Assembly (NCBI RefSeq): GCF_032681285.1
Contig: NZ_CP136336.1
Coordinates: forward strand, 4,885,001-4,949,000
DNA length: 64,000 nt
Source: Piscinibacter gummiphilus
Lineage (GTDB): Bacteria > Pseudomonadota > Gammaproteobacteria > Burkholderiales > Burkholderiaceae_C
Direction: 5' to 3'
A model generated the notes under the pieces. The model searched no databases. It worked only from the letters and a program-made list of their open reading frames with translations, and was not told the DNA's origin. The position numbers and the translations under genes are program-made. This document shows positions 36,971 to 46,678 of the stretch, piece after piece; positions within the stretch are counted from its first letter, which is position 1, and each line of letters starts with the position of its first letter.

Positions 36971-37927
36971 ATGAATAACCTGCGCCGCCGCCCACTCGCC
37001 GTGGGCCCCATCCGCACCTTCGAGGCCGTGGCCCGGCACCTGAGCTTTCGTGCCGCCGCCGATGAGCTGAGCCTCACCCAGTCGGCGGTGAGCCGGCAGA
37101 TCCAGTCGCTGGAAGAAGACCTGGGGGCGACGCTGTTCACCCGCGGCACCCGCAAGGTCGAGCTGACGAGCGACGGCGCGATCTTCCTGCGCGCACTCGC
37201 GCCCAGCCTCACGCGCATCGACGGGGCCGTGCAGCAGATCCGCCAGGCGCAGGGCCGCCGCGTGGTCAGCGTGAACACCTTCGCCTCGTTCGCCTCGATG
37301 TGGCTGATCCCGCAGATGGAAGCCTTCCAGCGCGAGCACCCCGAGATCGACATCCGCGTGCAGGCGACCGACCAGCTCGCCAACCCGCTCGACCCCGAGT
37401 TCGACCTGATCCTGCGCTACACCGGCCGCCACAACGCCCCCGGCGACGCGCAGCGCCTCTTCGGCGAGGTGATCACGCCGGTGATCAGCCCCTGGCTCGC
37501 CGAGCAGATCCGCCAGGGCGCCTCGCCGCCGCTGTCCAAGCCCGAAGACCTCGCGCACTACACCGTGACCGAGGAGGACGACCCGCGCCCCACCGCCGAA
37601 TTCCTGAGCTGGCGCTACTGGCTGGCGCAGCAGGGGGCGGCCAAGGTGGTGCCGCGGCGCTGGCTCTACCTCAACTACACCTACCAGCACATCCAGGCGG
37701 CAATGGCCGGCCAGGGTGTGGCGCTCGCGCGGCTCGGGCTCGTGGCCGAACAGCTGCAACGCGGCGACCTGGTCGAGCCCTTCGGTCCCAAGGGCCGCGT
37801 GGCCACCCCGCAGACCTACTGGCTCATCACCACGCCGCAAGCGCGCGCGCGCCAGGAGGTCGACGAGTTCTGCCGCTGGGTGGAGCAGCGCGCCGCGCAG
37901 ACGCGGGCCGCGCTGGGCGAGCGTTAG
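36971..37927 (+). CDS. LysR-family transcriptional regulator (GcvA-like)
   Basis: A 318-residue LysR protein. The DNA-binding part is GPIRTFEAVARHLSFRAAADELSLTQSAVSRQIQSLEEDLGATLFTRGTRKVELT (residues 12-66), close to the GcvA/AmpR subgroup. The effector domain begins at about residue 95 (RRVVSVNTFASFASMWLIPQMEAFQREHPEIDIRV). It is divergent from the DUF2917 gene. An inverted repeat CAATG-N14-CATTG lies upstream at 36934-36957. Its end overlaps the convergent cyclo-ligase stop by four bases. The effector is unknown. Confidence 0.93.
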   Translation: MNNLRRRPLAVGPIRTFEAVARHLSFRAAADELSLTQSAVSRQIQSLEEDLGATLFTRGTRKVELTSDGAIFLRALAPSLTRIDGAVQQIRQAQGRRVVSVNTFASFASMWLIPQMEAFQREHPEIDIRVQATDQLANPLDPEFDLILRYTGRHNAPGDAQRLFGEVITPVISPWLAEQIRQGASPPLSKPEDLAHYTVTEEDDPRPTAEFLSWRYWLAQQGAAKVVPRRWLYLNYTYQHIQAAMAGQGVALARLGLVAEQLQRGDLVEPFGPKGRVATPQTYWLITTPQARARQEVDEFCRWVEQRAAQTRAALGER

Positions 37928-38493
37928 GCGACGCCTCGCTCGGTGACGACGCACGCGAGCGGCTGGTCGTGCGGCTCGGGCGTGAAGTCGGCATCGGCGA
38001 CGAGCCCCACCGACCACGCCACGCCCACCGCCGTCACGTGCGGATGCGCCGCCAGCCAGCGGTCGAAATAGCCGCCGCCGTAGCCGAGGCGGTAGCCGCT
38101 TGCCGTGAAGCCCACGCAGGGCACGAGCACCACGTCGGGCACCACCTCGGCGCCATCGCTGGTGGCGATGCCGCACTCGTCTTTCAGGCGTGGCGCCTGG
38201 CCGTCCCACAGGCGGTAGTGCATCTGCCGAGCCTCGCGCCGTGCAAAAGGCAACGCCAGCGGGAAGGTGGTGTCGCCCTTGTCGTCGATCCAGAGGCTTG
38301 CTGCGTTAAATTCCGATCGCATCGCCCAGTACAGGCCCAGGCACTCGGGCTCCAGGCGGTCGATGACCTGCCTCAACTCCCGCGCAATGGCCTCGGTGGC
38401 CGCTGAAACTTCTGCCGATGCGGCGAATCGTTCACGGGCAGCCAGCAGCTGCGCACGCAGCGCGGGGCGGGTGAGTCGGGTGGAAGCAGACAC
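37924..38493 (-). CDS. ygfA: 5-formyltetrahydrofolate cyclo-ligase
   Basis: A 189-residue enzyme of the 5-FTHF cyclo-ligase family. The ATP/substrate motifs are GLYWAMRSEFNAASLWIDDKGDTTFPLALP and the C-terminal VPCVGFTASGYRLGYGGGYFDRWLA. It converts 5-formyl-THF to 5,10-methenyl-THF, returning folate to one-carbon metabolism. The start is GTG 38493; no ATG is in range, and this gives the usual family length. It is divergent from the lytic transglycosylase gene with only about 18 bases between start codons, so the promoters must overlap coding sequence. Confidence 0.9.
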   Translation of the reverse strand: MSASTRLTRPALRAQLLAARERFAASAEVSAATEAIARELRQVIDRLEPECLGLYWAMRSEFNAASLWIDDKGDTTFPLALPFARREARQMHYRLWDGQAPRLKDECGIATSDGAEVVPDVVLVPCVGFTASGYRLGYGGGYFDRWLAAHPHVTAVGVAWSVGLVADADFTPEPHDQPLACVVTERGVA

Positions 38494-38511
38494 GATGAAG
38501 GGCGGCCGGAC

Positions 38512-40572
38512 GTGGCGGTAGAAGTGTTGAAAGCAGTATTGGAGCCTGGCTTGCGGGCCACGCGCCTGATGGTCGCGGGCCTGGGCCTGGCCCTCATGGG
38601 CCCGGCCGGGGCGCTGGCGCAGACCGGCAACGACGCGATCGTCGCCGCTCGCGACGCCTTCGGCAAACGCGACAGCGTGAAGCTCGCCCAGATGCGCAGT
38701 GCGGCGGTGCTCGAGCGCCACCCGCTCGCGATGTGGGCCGACTACTGGCAGCTCAACAGCCGCCTCTACGCCGCGTCGATCGACGAGGTCGAATCGTTCT
38801 ACCGCCGCTGGAGCGGCACCTACGTCGAAGACCGGCTGCGCAACGACTGGCTGCTCGAACTCGGCCGCCGCCGCGAGTGGAAGGCGCTCGCCGCCGACTA
38901 CCCGCGTTTCCGCATGAACGACGACCGCGAGGTCATCTGCTACGCCCTGCTGGCCGACCATTTCGAGGGCAAGGACGTGCGCCAGGCCGGCCGTGCCGCC
39001 TGGTTTGCGCAGCGCGAAGGCGACGACGGCTGCAACCTGCTCGCCAGCACGCTCTATGAAGCCAAGCAGCTGAAGGACGACGAGGTGTGGCGCCGTGCGC
39101 GCCTCGCGGTCGATGCCAACAAGCCGCGCGCGGTGCGTCAGGCCGCCGCCCTCATCGGCCAGAAGGCGGGCGACGACGCCGGCACGCTGCTCGACAAGCC
39201 CGAGCGCTACCTCCACAGCGCGAGCCCGCGCAGCCGCACCGAGCGCGAGCTGGTCACGCTCGCCCTGATGCGGTGGGCCGCGAACGACCCCGATGCCGCC
39301 GCCGCCGCGCTGCGCGGCAAGTGGGAAGCGCTGCTGCCGCCCGAACTCGGCGCCTGGGCCTGGGCGGCCGTGGCCAAGCAGGCGGCGATCAAGCTTTTGC
39401 CCGATGCCTCCGACCACTACCAGCGCGCCGCGCTGCTGGCCGGCAAGGCCGCGGTCGAGATCGACTGGGCCGACGAGACGCTCGCCTGGAAGGCCCGCGC
39501 CGCACTGCGTGCCAATGGCGGCAAGCCACGCTGGCAGCAGGTGGTGCAGGCCATCAACGCCATGGGCACCAGCGAGCAGCGCGAGCAGGCCTGGGTCTAC
39601 TGGAAGGCGCGCGCCCTGCAGGCGATGGCCAAGGACTCGAGCGATCCGCAGGCGATGAGTTCACAGGCGCAGGAGATGCTCGACACGATTGCCGGCCAGT
39701 TGAGCTTCTACGGCGCGCTCGCCTCCGAAGACCTGGGCCGCCCGATCACCCTGCCCGAGCCGCCCCTGCCCCTCACCGACGCCGAACGCCAGGCCGCGGC
39801 ACGCGAGCCCGGCCTGCAGCGCGCGCTGCAGCTCATCGCCATCGGCCTGCGCAACGAAGGCGTGCGCGAGTGGAACTTCACCCTGCGCGGCATGGACGAC
39901 CGCGCCCTGCTCGCCGCGGCGCAGCTCGCCTGCGACCGCGAGGTGTGGGACCGCTGCATCAACACCAGCGACCGCACACGCGGCGAGATCCACCTCGCGC
40001 AGCGTTTCCCCACGCCCTTCCGGCGCGAGGTGCAGGCGCGCGCGCGTGAGATCGGCCTCGACCCGGCCTACGTGTACGGCCTCATCCGCCAGGAGTCGCG
40101 CTTCGTCATGGACGCACGCTCCGGCGTCGGCGCCTCGGGCCTGATGCAGATCATGCCGGCCACCGCCCGCTGGACGGCCAAGAAGATCGGCGTGCCCTTC
40201 ACGCAAGACATGATCACCGACCGCGACACCAACCTGAAGCTCGGCACGCAGTACCTGCGCCTGGTGCTCGAAGACTTCGAGGGCTCGGAGCTGCTCGCCG
40301 CCGCGGCCTACAACGCCGGCCCGAGTCGCCCGCGCCGCTGGCGCGAAGGCCCGGTGCTCGAAGCGGCCATCTGGGCCGAGAACGTGCCCTTCAACGAGAC
40401 GCGCGACTACGTGAAGAAGGTGCTCTCGAACGCCATCTTCTACTCGGCCCTGCTCAACACACCCAGCGGCCAGGTCGCGTCGGCGCATGCCCCATCGCTC
40501 AAGGCCCGCCTGGGCCGCATGGTCGGGCCACGCCTGGCCGCGGCCCCGTCCAGCAACGGAGATTTGCCTTGA
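38512..40572 (+). CDS. slt: Soluble lytic murein transglycosylase (Slt70-like)
   Basis: About 686 residues. The N-terminal helical superhelix (residues about 45-470) leads to a C-terminal SLT domain with the catalytic Glu528 in YVYGLIRQESRFVMDARSGVGASGLMQIMPATA and the later AAYNAGPSRPRRW. It cleaves peptidoglycan glycan strands, forming 1,6-anhydro-muropeptides in the periplasm. The start is uncertain: GTG 38512 or GTG 38524 would keep the charged region before the signal-peptide core MVAGLGLALMGPAGALAQ; ATG 38569 would begin at the core itself. It overlaps the next gene by four bases (TTGA). Confidence 0.92.
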   Translation: MAVEVLKAVLEPGLRATRLMVAGLGLALMGPAGALAQTGNDAIVAARDAFGKRDSVKLAQMRSAAVLERHPLAMWADYWQLNSRLYAASIDEVESFYRRWSGTYVEDRLRNDWLLELGRRREWKALAADYPRFRMNDDREVICYALLADHFEGKDVRQAGRAAWFAQREGDDGCNLLASTLYEAKQLKDDEVWRRARLAVDANKPRAVRQAAALIGQKAGDDAGTLLDKPERYLHSASPRSRTERELVTLALMRWAANDPDAAAAALRGKWEALLPPELGAWAWAAVAKQAAIKLLPDASDHYQRAALLAGKAAVEIDWADETLAWKARAALRANGGKPRWQQVVQAINAMGTSEQREQAWVYWKARALQAMAKDSSDPQAMSSQAQEMLDTIAGQLSFYGALASEDLGRPITLPEPPLPLTDAERQAAAREPGLQRALQLIAIGLRNEGVREWNFTLRGMDDRALLAAAQLACDREVWDRCINTSDRTRGEIHLAQRFPTPFRREVQARAREIGLDPAYVYGLIRQESRFVMDARSGVGASGLMQIMPATARWTAKKIGVPFTQDMITDRDTNLKLGTQYLRLVLEDFEGSELLAAAAYNAGPSRPRRWREGPVLEAAIWAENVPFNETRDYVKKVLSNAIFYSALLNTPSGQVASAHAPSLKARLGRMVGPRLAAAPSSNGDLP

Positions 40573-41525
40573 AGCCGGTGCTGGTGCTGGGCGGCAGCGG
40601 CTTTGTCGGCCGCACGCTGTGCGAGCAACTCATCCACGACGGCGACGGCGCCGCCCGCATCACCGTGCCGAGCCGCCGCCCGGCACATGCCAAGGCGCTC
40701 GGCATGCTGCCCGGCCTGGAGCTGCTGCCGGCCAAAAGCTTCGACGAGCCCGAACTCGTGCGGCTGCTGCGCGGCAAGTACGCGGTGGTCAACCTCATCG
40801 CCACCCTGCACGGCAGCGAGGCCGCCTTCCGCCAGGTGCACGTGGAGCTGCCGCGCCGGCTGGCGCGTGCCTGCGCGATCGCCGGCGTGCGCCGCGTGGT
40901 GCACGTGAGTTCGCTGGGTGCGGCCACCGATGCGCCGTCGCGCTACCAGCGCAGCAAGGCCGAGGGCGAGGCGGTGCTGCGCGCGGCCACCAACCTCGAC
41001 CTCACGGTGCTGCGCCCCTCGGTGATCTTCGGTGCCGACGACCGCTTCCTCAACCTCTTCGCACGGCTGCAGGCGCTCTTCCCGCTGATGCCGCTGGCGT
41101 GCGCCGACGCGCGCTTCCAGCCGGTGTGGGTCAACGACGTGGCCCAGGCCATCGTGCGGGTGCTGCACTCGCCGCAAACCATCGGCGCCACCTACGAAGC
41201 GGTCGGCCCCAAGACCTACAGCCTGAAGGAGCTGGTGCAGCGGGCCGGCGCCTGGGCGGGCCACCCGCGGCCCGTGCTGCCGCTGCCCGCGGCGCTCGGG
41301 CGGCTGCAGGCCGGCCTGCTGGAACTCCTGCCCGGCGAGCCCCTGATGTCGCGCGACAACCTCGACTCGATGGCCGTGCCCAACGTCGCCACCGGCCGGC
41401 TGCCGACCCTGGAGGCGCTGGGCATCCGCCCGACGGCGCTCGAAGCGGTGATGCCGCAGGTGCTGTCGCGCCGCGGCGAGCCGGCCCGCCTCGACGGCTG
41501 GCGGCGCGAGGCCCGACGCGGCTGA
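40569..41525 (+). CDS. Complex I NDUFA9-like NAD(P)-dependent epimerase family protein
   Basis: A 318-residue short-chain-like protein with the Rossmann motif VLVLGGSGFVGRTLCEQL and downstream VVNLIATLHGSEAAFRQVHVELPRRLARACAIAGVRRVVHVSSLGA, typical of the atypical SDR group related to the respiratory complex I subunit NDUFA9. The expected catalytic tyrosine is in SRYQRSKAEGE. It starts at TTG 40569, overlapping the slt stop as TTGA, with GGAG eight bases upstream. The bacterial role is not settled; oxidoreductase or isomerase activity on a lipid or quinone-related substrate has been suggested for the group. Confidence 0.85.
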   Translation: MKPVLVLGGSGFVGRTLCEQLIHDGDGAARITVPSRRPAHAKALGMLPGLELLPAKSFDEPELVRLLRGKYAVVNLIATLHGSEAAFRQVHVELPRRLARACAIAGVRRVVHVSSLGAATDAPSRYQRSKAEGEAVLRAATNLDLTVLRPSVIFGADDRFLNLFARLQALFPLMPLACADARFQPVWVNDVAQAIVRVLHSPQTIGATYEAVGPKTYSLKELVQRAGAWAGHPRPVLPLPAALGRLQAGLLELLPGEPLMSRDNLDSMAVPNVATGRLPTLEALGIRPTALEAVMPQVLSRRGEPARLDGWRREARRG

Positions 41526-41645
41526 ACCGCCCGGCGCCGCCGCCGATGACGCGGCGGCATCACGGCCATGCGGCGTTGTCATCGACGGGCCTGCGCGGCT
41601 GCCCTAGCATGTCGGGCCCCCTTCGACACGACCCCAAGGACGCCC

Positions 41646-42332
41646 ATGGCACTGCAACTCATCATCGGCAACAAGAACTACTCGTCGTGGTCCATGCGCC
41701 CCTGGGTGCTGATGACGGAAGCCGGCATCCCCTTCGAAGAAAAGCGGATGCGCCTGGACTACACCGCCGCCGATTCGGCCTTCAAGAAAGAGATCGTCAA
41801 CATCAACCCCGCCGGCCGCGTGCCCGTGCTGGTGGACGACGGGCTCGCCATCTGGGACTCGCTGGCCATCGCCGAATACCTGCACGAGAAATTCCCCGAG
41901 AAGAAGCTCTGGCCGGCGGATGCCAAGACCCGCGCCCGCGCGCGCAGCGTGGTCGCCGAGATGCACTCCGGCTTCAGCGCCCTGCGCACGCACTTCGGCA
42001 TGAACATCGAAGCGCAGCTGCAGCACGTGGGCCCGCGGGTGCTGGCCGAACAGCCGCAGACCCGTGCCGACCTCGACCGCATCGTGCAGATGTGGAGCGA
42101 CCTGCTCGCCTCCTCGGGCGGGCCGATGCTCTTCGGCACCTTCAGCATCGCCGACGCCTTCTACGCGCCGGTGGTCAAGCGCATCGTCACCTACGGTCTG
42201 CCCGTGCCGCCGGTGGTGCAGGCCTACATCGATCGCGTGCAGGCGCTCAAGAGCGTGGCTGCCTGGACGAAAGACGCCCTGGCCGAGCACGACTTCCTCG
42301 AGGGCAACGAGGACTACCGCGCCTCCCGATAG
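41646..42332 (+). CDS. Glutathione S-transferase family protein
   Basis: A 228-residue protein with a thioredoxin-fold N-terminus ([66 protein letters not shown]) and a helical C-terminal domain ([19 protein letters not shown]). [10 protein letters not shown] holds the likely glutathione-activating serine or tyrosine. ATG 41646 is preceded by a weak AAGGA element. It stands between the NDUFA9-like gene and cca with no obvious operon link. The substrate is unknown; some relatives are called maleylacetoacetate isomerase-like. Confidence 0.9.
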   Translation: MALQLIIGNKNYSSWSMRPWVLMTEAGIPFEEKRMRLDYTAADSAFKKEIVNINPAGRVPVLVDDGLAIWDSLAIAEYLHEKFPEKKLWPADAKTRARARSVVAEMHSGFSALRTHFGMNIEAQLQHVGPRVLAEQPQTRADLDRIVQMWSDLLASSGGPMLFGTFSIADAFYAPVVKRIVTYGLPVPPVVQAYIDRVQALKSVAAWTKDALAEHDFLEGNEDYRASR

Positions 42333-42360
42333 CGAGGGCTGCGAACCTACACTGCCGGCC

Positions 42361-43587
42361 ATGAAAACCTACATGGTCGGCGGCGCGGTGCGCGATGCCC
42401 TGCTCGGGCTGCCGGTGAACGACCACGACTGGGTCGCCGTCGGCGCCACGCCCGAGGAGATGGTGGCCGCGGGCTATACGCCGGTCGGCAAGGACTTCCC
42501 GGTCTTCCTGCACCCGCAGACGAAAGAAGAAGTGGCGCTTGCGCGCACCGAGCGGAAGTCGGCGCCGGGCTATCGCGGCTTCACCGTCCACGCCGACCCG
42601 GGCGTCACGCTCGAAGAAGACCTGATGCGGCGCGACCTCACCATCAACGCGATGGCGCGGGACGTTGACGGCACGCTCGTCGACCCGTACCACGGCCAGC
42701 GCGACCTCGAGGCCAAGGTGTTGCGCCACGTGTCGGCGGCGTTCGCCGAAGACCCGGTGCGCATCCTGCGGCTGGCGCGTTTCGCCGCGCGCTTCGCCGA
42801 CTTCAGCGTGGCCGACGAGACCACCGCGTTGATGCGGCAGATGGTGGACGCCGGCGAGGTCGACGCGCTCGTGCCCGAGCGTGTGTGGCAGGAGCTCTCG
42901 CGCGGGCTGATGGAGCACAAGCCTTCGCGCATGTTCGAAGTGCTGCGCAGCTGCGGCGCGCTCGCCAGGCTGCTGCCCGAGGTCGACCGCCTGTGGGGCG
43001 TGCCGCAACCCGAGGCGCACCACCCCGAGGTCGACACCGGCGTGCACCTGATGCTGGTGCTCGACATGGCGGCGCAGCTCAACGCGCCGCTCACCGTGCG
43101 CTTCGCCTGCCTGGGCCACGACCTGGGCAAGGGCACCACGCGCGCCGACGAACTGCCGCGCCACATCGCACACGAAGCGCGCAGCGTGAAGCTCGTCGAA
43201 GCGGTGTGCGAGCGCCTGCGCGTGCCCACCGACTGCCGCGAACTCGCGGTGACCGTGGCCCGCGAGCACGGCAACGTGCACCGCAGCGGCGAGCTCAACG
43301 CCGCCGCGGTGATGCGCCTGCTGGAGCGCTGCGACGCGTGGCGGCGCCCCCAACGGTTTGCCGAGCTGCTGCTCGCCTGCGAATGCGACGCACGGGGCCG
43401 CACGGGCTTGGAAAACGCGCCCTACCCACAGCGAGCGCGCCTGCAGCGGGCGCTCGATGCGGCGTTGGCGGTGGACACGGCGGCGGTGTCGGCCGACGCG
43501 CTCGCGCGCGGCTGGAAAGGACCGGCCATCGGCGACGCGATCCGCAACGCACGGCAGGCGGCGGTGGCGGCGGCACTCGCCGGCTGA
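42361..43587 (+). CDS. cca: Multifunctional CCA-adding tRNA nucleotidyltransferase
   Basis: A 408-residue enzyme. The nucleotidyltransferase part has [28 protein letters not shown] (GGxVRD and the two metal-binding Asp), then [13 protein letters not shown] and the RNA-binding [16 protein letters not shown]. The C-terminal HD domain has [17 protein letters not shown] and [11 protein letters not shown], as in enzymes with added phosphatase/phosphodiesterase activity. It adds or repairs the 3'-CCA end of tRNAs. The start is at ATG 42361, 28 bases after the GST stop. It ends four bases from the convergent DUF4124-like gene. Confidence 0.96.
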   Translation: MKTYMVGGAVRDALLGLPVNDHDWVAVGATPEEMVAAGYTPVGKDFPVFLHPQTKEEVALARTERKSAPGYRGFTVHADPGVTLEEDLMRRDLTINAMARDVDGTLVDPYHGQRDLEAKVLRHVSAAFAEDPVRILRLARFAARFADFSVADETTALMRQMVDAGEVDALVPERVWQELSRGLMEHKPSRMFEVLRSCGALARLLPEVDRLWGVPQPEAHHPEVDTGVHLMLVLDMAAQLNAPLTVRFACLGHDLGKGTTRADELPRHIAHEARSVKLVEAVCERLRVPTDCRELAVTVAREHGNVHRSGELNAAAVMRLLERCDAWRRPQRFAELLLACECDARGRTGLENAPYPQRARLQRALDAALAVDTAAVSADALARGWKGPAIGDAIRNARQAAVAAALAG

Positions 43588-43591
43588 GCGC

Positions 43592-44206
43592 TCAGAGTCC
43601 CCGGCAGCGCTCGCCGAAGTTGGCTTGAAAGCGCTCGAAGTCGCCCTTCTCGCCCGCCGTCATGCTGTCGAAGCGCTTCTTGCGCTCGGCCACGATGCGC
43701 CCCATCTCGCGGCACTGCTCCAGCGTCATGCTGGCCTGGGCGCGCTCCTGCTGCTGGGCCACACGCTGGTCGCGCGCTTCGAGGCGGCGACGGCGTTCGT
43801 CTTCGCGCGCCTGCCGGTGGGCTTCGCTTTCCTCTTCGCTGCACTTGCGGCGGTATTCCTCGTGCAACTCGCGCTGGGTGTCGTAGCCCACGCCGCGGGC
43901 GCCCGCGGTGCGCATCGCGTCGTTGAGCGAGGCGCATTCGGCGCTCATGCGGGTCAGGTGTTCCAGTGCCTTCTGCAGGCGCGATGACGAGCCTGAATGC
44001 CGGGAGTAGTCGGGCCGCGCGGGCTCGGGCCCGAAGGTGGTGATGCGGGTACTGCCCTGGCCCGGGCAAGGCTTGTCGGAGTAGTAGGCCCGGCCACCGT
44101 CGGTGCAGCGAACCAGCGACTGGGCCTGGACGGCCGCCCCCGACACCAGCAGAAACACAGCCGCGGCGCCCGGCAACAGGCCGCGAAGGTACGAACGTGA
44201 ACGCAT
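43592..44206 (-). CDS. DUF4124-like secreted protein
   Basis: A 204-residue exported protein from ATG 44206 behind GGAGAGGA. The signal peptide is MRSRSYLRGLLPGAAAVFLLVSGAAVQA. The short DUF4124-like segment SLVRCTDGGRAYYSDKPCPGQGS follows, with two cysteines. The rest is a highly charged helix, probably a coiled coil (HEEYRRKCSEEESEAHRQAREDERRRRLEARDQRVAQQQERAQ). A palindrome CTGAGCGCTCAG at its 3' end also contains the stop of the convergent cca gene. Function unknown; such proteins are thought to be periplasmic. Confidence 0.75.
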   Translation of the reverse strand: MRSRSYLRGLLPGAAAVFLLVSGAAVQAQSLVRCTDGGRAYYSDKPCPGQGSTRITTFGPEPARPDYSRHSGSSSRLQKALEHLTRMSAECASLNDAMRTAGARGVGYDTQRELHEEYRRKCSEEESEAHRQAREDERRRRLEARDQRVAQQQERAQASMTLEQCREMGRIVAERKKRFDSMTAGEKGDFERFQANFGERCRGL

Positions 44207-44286
44207 GAAATCCTCTCCCGGCGCGCAATATAGCGGCGCTCCGTGAGAGGGTGGCGGTAGGAATCCACGCTCGGCACGCCCCTTGA

Positions 44287-45297
44287 TCAGCGGCAGACGG
44301 CCCCGGGCGCCAGCACGCTCTGCTTGCCGCAGTGGGCCACCACGGCGGCGGACTTCACGCTGTCGGTGATGCGCTCGATGAGGAAGCTGATCTCGCCCAG
44401 GGCCGCGCCGTCGTAGCCAGCGATCCAGCCGCGGTGGGCCTGGCTGCGCGAGGCGGCGCCGTATTGCGAGGCGACGAGGTGCTTGTCGGCCGTCTTGAGA
44501 CCGTCGGCCACGGCAGCGCGGTGGCGTTGGAGGGTCGCGCGGTGAACGCGCAGGGCCTCGGTGTCGCGGGCGATCATGAGGGGCAGCATGGCAGTGGCGT
44601 AGGCGTCCCAGGCGGCGCGGCAGCCGGCGTCGCAGCCGATGTTTTCCCATTCCATCTTCGGTTTGGCCACGGCCACCTGCAGGGGCTTGCGGCGCACCTT
44701 GGCCGCGGCGTCGTCGGCCTCGCGCCAGAGTTTCTGGTGCGACTGCAAGCGCGCGGGCTGGGCCTCGGTGTAGGCCCGGCCGGCCTCGGCGGCGGCGCGC
44801 ACCACGGGCGTGTCGTCGACCATCGCCTGCGCCTGGTTGGTGAAGCGGGGGTCGGCATTGAGCGGCGCATTCATCTTCTGCGACATCGCCATCAGCTCCT
44901 GCGGCGACATCTGGCGCATGCGGTCCTGCACTTCTTTCGCGTAGGCCGGGTCGCGCTGCATGCGGGCCATGTCGATGCCGACGCTGGCCAGCCCCTTGTC
45001 CAGGTTGTCGGCCACCACCGCACCCTGCGCCTGGCCGTCTTGCGCGGTGGCGAGCAGCACCTGCTCCATCGCGCGCTGGTGCGCGGCGATGTCGGCCTTC
45101 AGCGCCAGGAGGCCGGGGTGGACGAGCCGCCCGGTCTTGTCGACCCAGGTGGCGGCCTCCTCGGCGGTGGCCGGCAGGTCGGGCACACGCTGGAAGAGCG
45201 AGGCGATGGACGGCGGCGCGTCGGCGGCGCGGGCGCCGGTGACGGCGAAGAGGGCCGCGAGCGCGGCGACCGAAACGATGCGAAGGGTGCGGGGCAT
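44287..45297 (-). CDS. Secreted protein of unknown function
   Basis: A 336-residue protein from ATG 45297 behind AGAGGAGC. The signal peptide MPRTLRIVSVAALAALFAVTGARAAD is clear. The mature protein is mostly helical and Met/Gln-rich in the middle (DRMRQMSPQELMAMSQKMNAPLNADPRFTNQAQAMVDD), and carries an odd cysteine pair in NIGCDAGCRAAWDAY and later CGKQ/VCR. I do not recognise the family. It lies 80 bases upstream of the DUF4124-like gene on the same strand and could share a transcript with it. Confidence 0.65.
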   Translation of the reverse strand: MPRTLRIVSVAALAALFAVTGARAADAPPSIASLFQRVPDLPATAEEAATWVDKTGRLVHPGLLALKADIAAHQRAMEQVLLATAQDGQAQGAVVADNLDKGLASVGIDMARMQRDPAYAKEVQDRMRQMSPQELMAMSQKMNAPLNADPRFTNQAQAMVDDTPVVRAAAEAGRAYTEAQPARLQSHQKLWREADDAAAKVRRKPLQVAVAKPKMEWENIGCDAGCRAAWDAYATAMLPLMIARDTEALRVHRATLQRHRAAVADGLKTADKHLVASQYGAASRSQAHRGWIAGYDGAALGEISFLIERITDSVKSAAVVAHCGKQSVLAPGAVCR

Positions 45298-45389
45298 GGC
45301 GAAAGCTCCTCTGGGATGCCCGGCAGTGTCGCGAGCGAGCGCGCGGGCCACATCGCCCAAAGGAGCCATTGGCCCCGAGGGCCGGTGGG

Positions 45390-45584
45390 TCAGATCAGCC
45401 GGGCCAGGCCGGCTGCCACCAGGCTCAGCAGCACGCTGCTGGTGACGGGCAGGAAGAAGTCGCGCCCGAAGAGCTTGAAGCGGAAGTCGCCCGGGAGCCG
45501 GCCGAGGCCGATCTTCTCCAGCCAGCGGTGCAGGCCCTGGAAGATCAGCAGCGCGAAGAAGATGAGGAGCAGCCAGCGGATCAC
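45390..45584 (-). CDS. DUF2905 small membrane protein
   Basis: A 64-residue protein with two hydrophobic helices (MIRWLLLIFFALLIFQGLHRWLEKIGLG and PVTSSVLLSLVAAGLARLI) around LPGDFRFKLFGRDFFLP, which matches the conserved LPGDI-type loop of DUF2905. Its ATG overlaps the stop of the methyltransferase gene as ATGA at 45584-45581, so it is translationally coupled as the last gene of a three-gene leftward operon. Function unknown. Confidence 0.85.
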   Translation of the reverse strand: MIRWLLLIFFALLIFQGLHRWLEKIGLGRLPGDFRFKLFGRDFFLPVTSSVLLSLVAAGLARLI

Positions 45585-46678
45585 AGGCGGTGCGTCCGGT
45601 CACCCTCGGCGAAACCGAGCGGGGCCTGCATGAACGCGGCATCGCAGCCGCGTGCGAAAGCGATCACCTTGAAGAGCTCGCCCATCTCGTGCTCGTGCAG
45701 CAGCTTCTGCGCATGGGCGACGGTGGGGATGTCGGCGCCCTGCAGCAGATCCATGAGCCCGCAGTTGAGCAGGAAGCGCGCCTGCGAGGTGTAGCCCAGC
45801 ACCTCGAGGCCGGCGTCCTGCGCGGCCAGGGCGATGCCGGTGAAGTTGACGTGGGCGGTGATGTCTTTCTCGCCCACGTCGGCGAGCGGGTCGGTATCGG
45901 CCTGGTGCGCGCGGTGGCACATCAGCGTGCCGCCGTGGCGCTGCGGGTGGTAGTACTCGGCCTCGGGGAAGCCGTAGTCGATGAGGAAGATGGCGCCACG
46001 TTGCAGGCGGTCGGCAAGCGTCGCGATGAAGGCTTCAGCCTGCGGGTGGACCTCGGTGACGGTGCCGGGGAGATACGGGCCCTCGTGCGGCGGGCGCAGC
46101 GCCGTCAGCCGGTCGGCCCAGACGAACCGCTCTCCCTCGACCGCGACGCACCGCTCCTGCCACTGCGCCCCGTCGAAATGCAGCAGCTGCACCGGCATCG
46201 CATCGAGCACCTCGTTGCCCACCACCACGCCGCTGAACGAAGCCGGCAGCGCGTCGGCCCATTGCACCGTCTCGCCGAAACGGGCCAGCCGCTCGCGCTG
46301 GCGCTCGCGCAGGCTGCCCGAGAGATCGACGATGGTGTAGCGGCCGACCCGCTCGCCCAGCTCGCCCAAAAGCTGCTCGGCGAGCGCCCCCGAGCCGGCG
46401 CCGAACTCCCACAGGTCGCTGCTGCCGCAGGCGATGAGCGCCTGCGCCACCTGCTTCGCCAGCGCACGGCCGAAGAGTGGCGAGAGTTCGGGCGCGGTGA
46501 CGAAGTCGCTGCCCGACTGCGGCAGGAGGCCGAACTTGCGGCTGCCGTGCGCGTAGTAGCCAAGGCCCGGCGCGTAGAGCGCCATCGCCATGAAGCGGTC
46601 GAACGGCAGAGAGCCGCCTTCGCGCACCACCGCCTGGCGGATGAGGCGAACCAGGGGCGAAGCGGCATCGGAGGTCAT
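45581..46678 (-). CDS. NDUFAF7/MidA-type SAM-dependent methyltransferase
   Basis: A 365-residue protein of the DUF185/NDUFAF7 family: GGSLPFDRFMAMALYAPGLGYYAHGSRKFG, DFVTAPELSPLFGRALAKQ, the SAM motif LWEFGAGSGALAEQLL, VVVGNEVLDAMPVQLL and LIDYGFPEAEYYHPQRHGGTLMCHRAH. The mitochondrial homologue methylates an arginine of complex I subunit NDUFS2 during assembly; bacterial members may do the same for NuoD, which is inference. The ATG at 46678 overlaps the DUF2306 stop (ATGA), and its own stop overlaps the DUF2905 start. Confidence 0.9.
   Translation of the reverse strand: MTSDAASPLVRLIRQAVVREGGSLPFDRFMAMALYAPGLGYYAHGSRKFGLLPQSGSDFVTAPELSPLFGRALAKQVAQALIACGSSDLWEFGAGSGALAEQLLGELGERVGRYTIVDLSGSLRERQRERLARFGETVQWADALPASFSGVVVGNEVLDAMPVQLLHFDGAQWQERCVAVEGERFVWADRLTALRPPHEGPYLPGTVTEVHPQAEAFIATLADRLQRGAIFLIDYGFPEAEYYHPQRHGGTLMCHRAHQADTDPLADVGEKDITAHVNFTGIALAAQDAGLEVLGYTSQARFLLNCGLMDLLQGADIPTVAHAQKLLHEHEMGELFKVIAFARGCDAAFMQAPLGFAEGDRTHRL

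Noticed and set aside
43584..43595. Palindrome CTGAGCGCTCAG spanning both convergent stop codons of cca and the DUF4124-like gene
   Set aside because: A 12-base palindrome without loop or T-run is too small for a terminator and arises partly from the two facing TGA codons.
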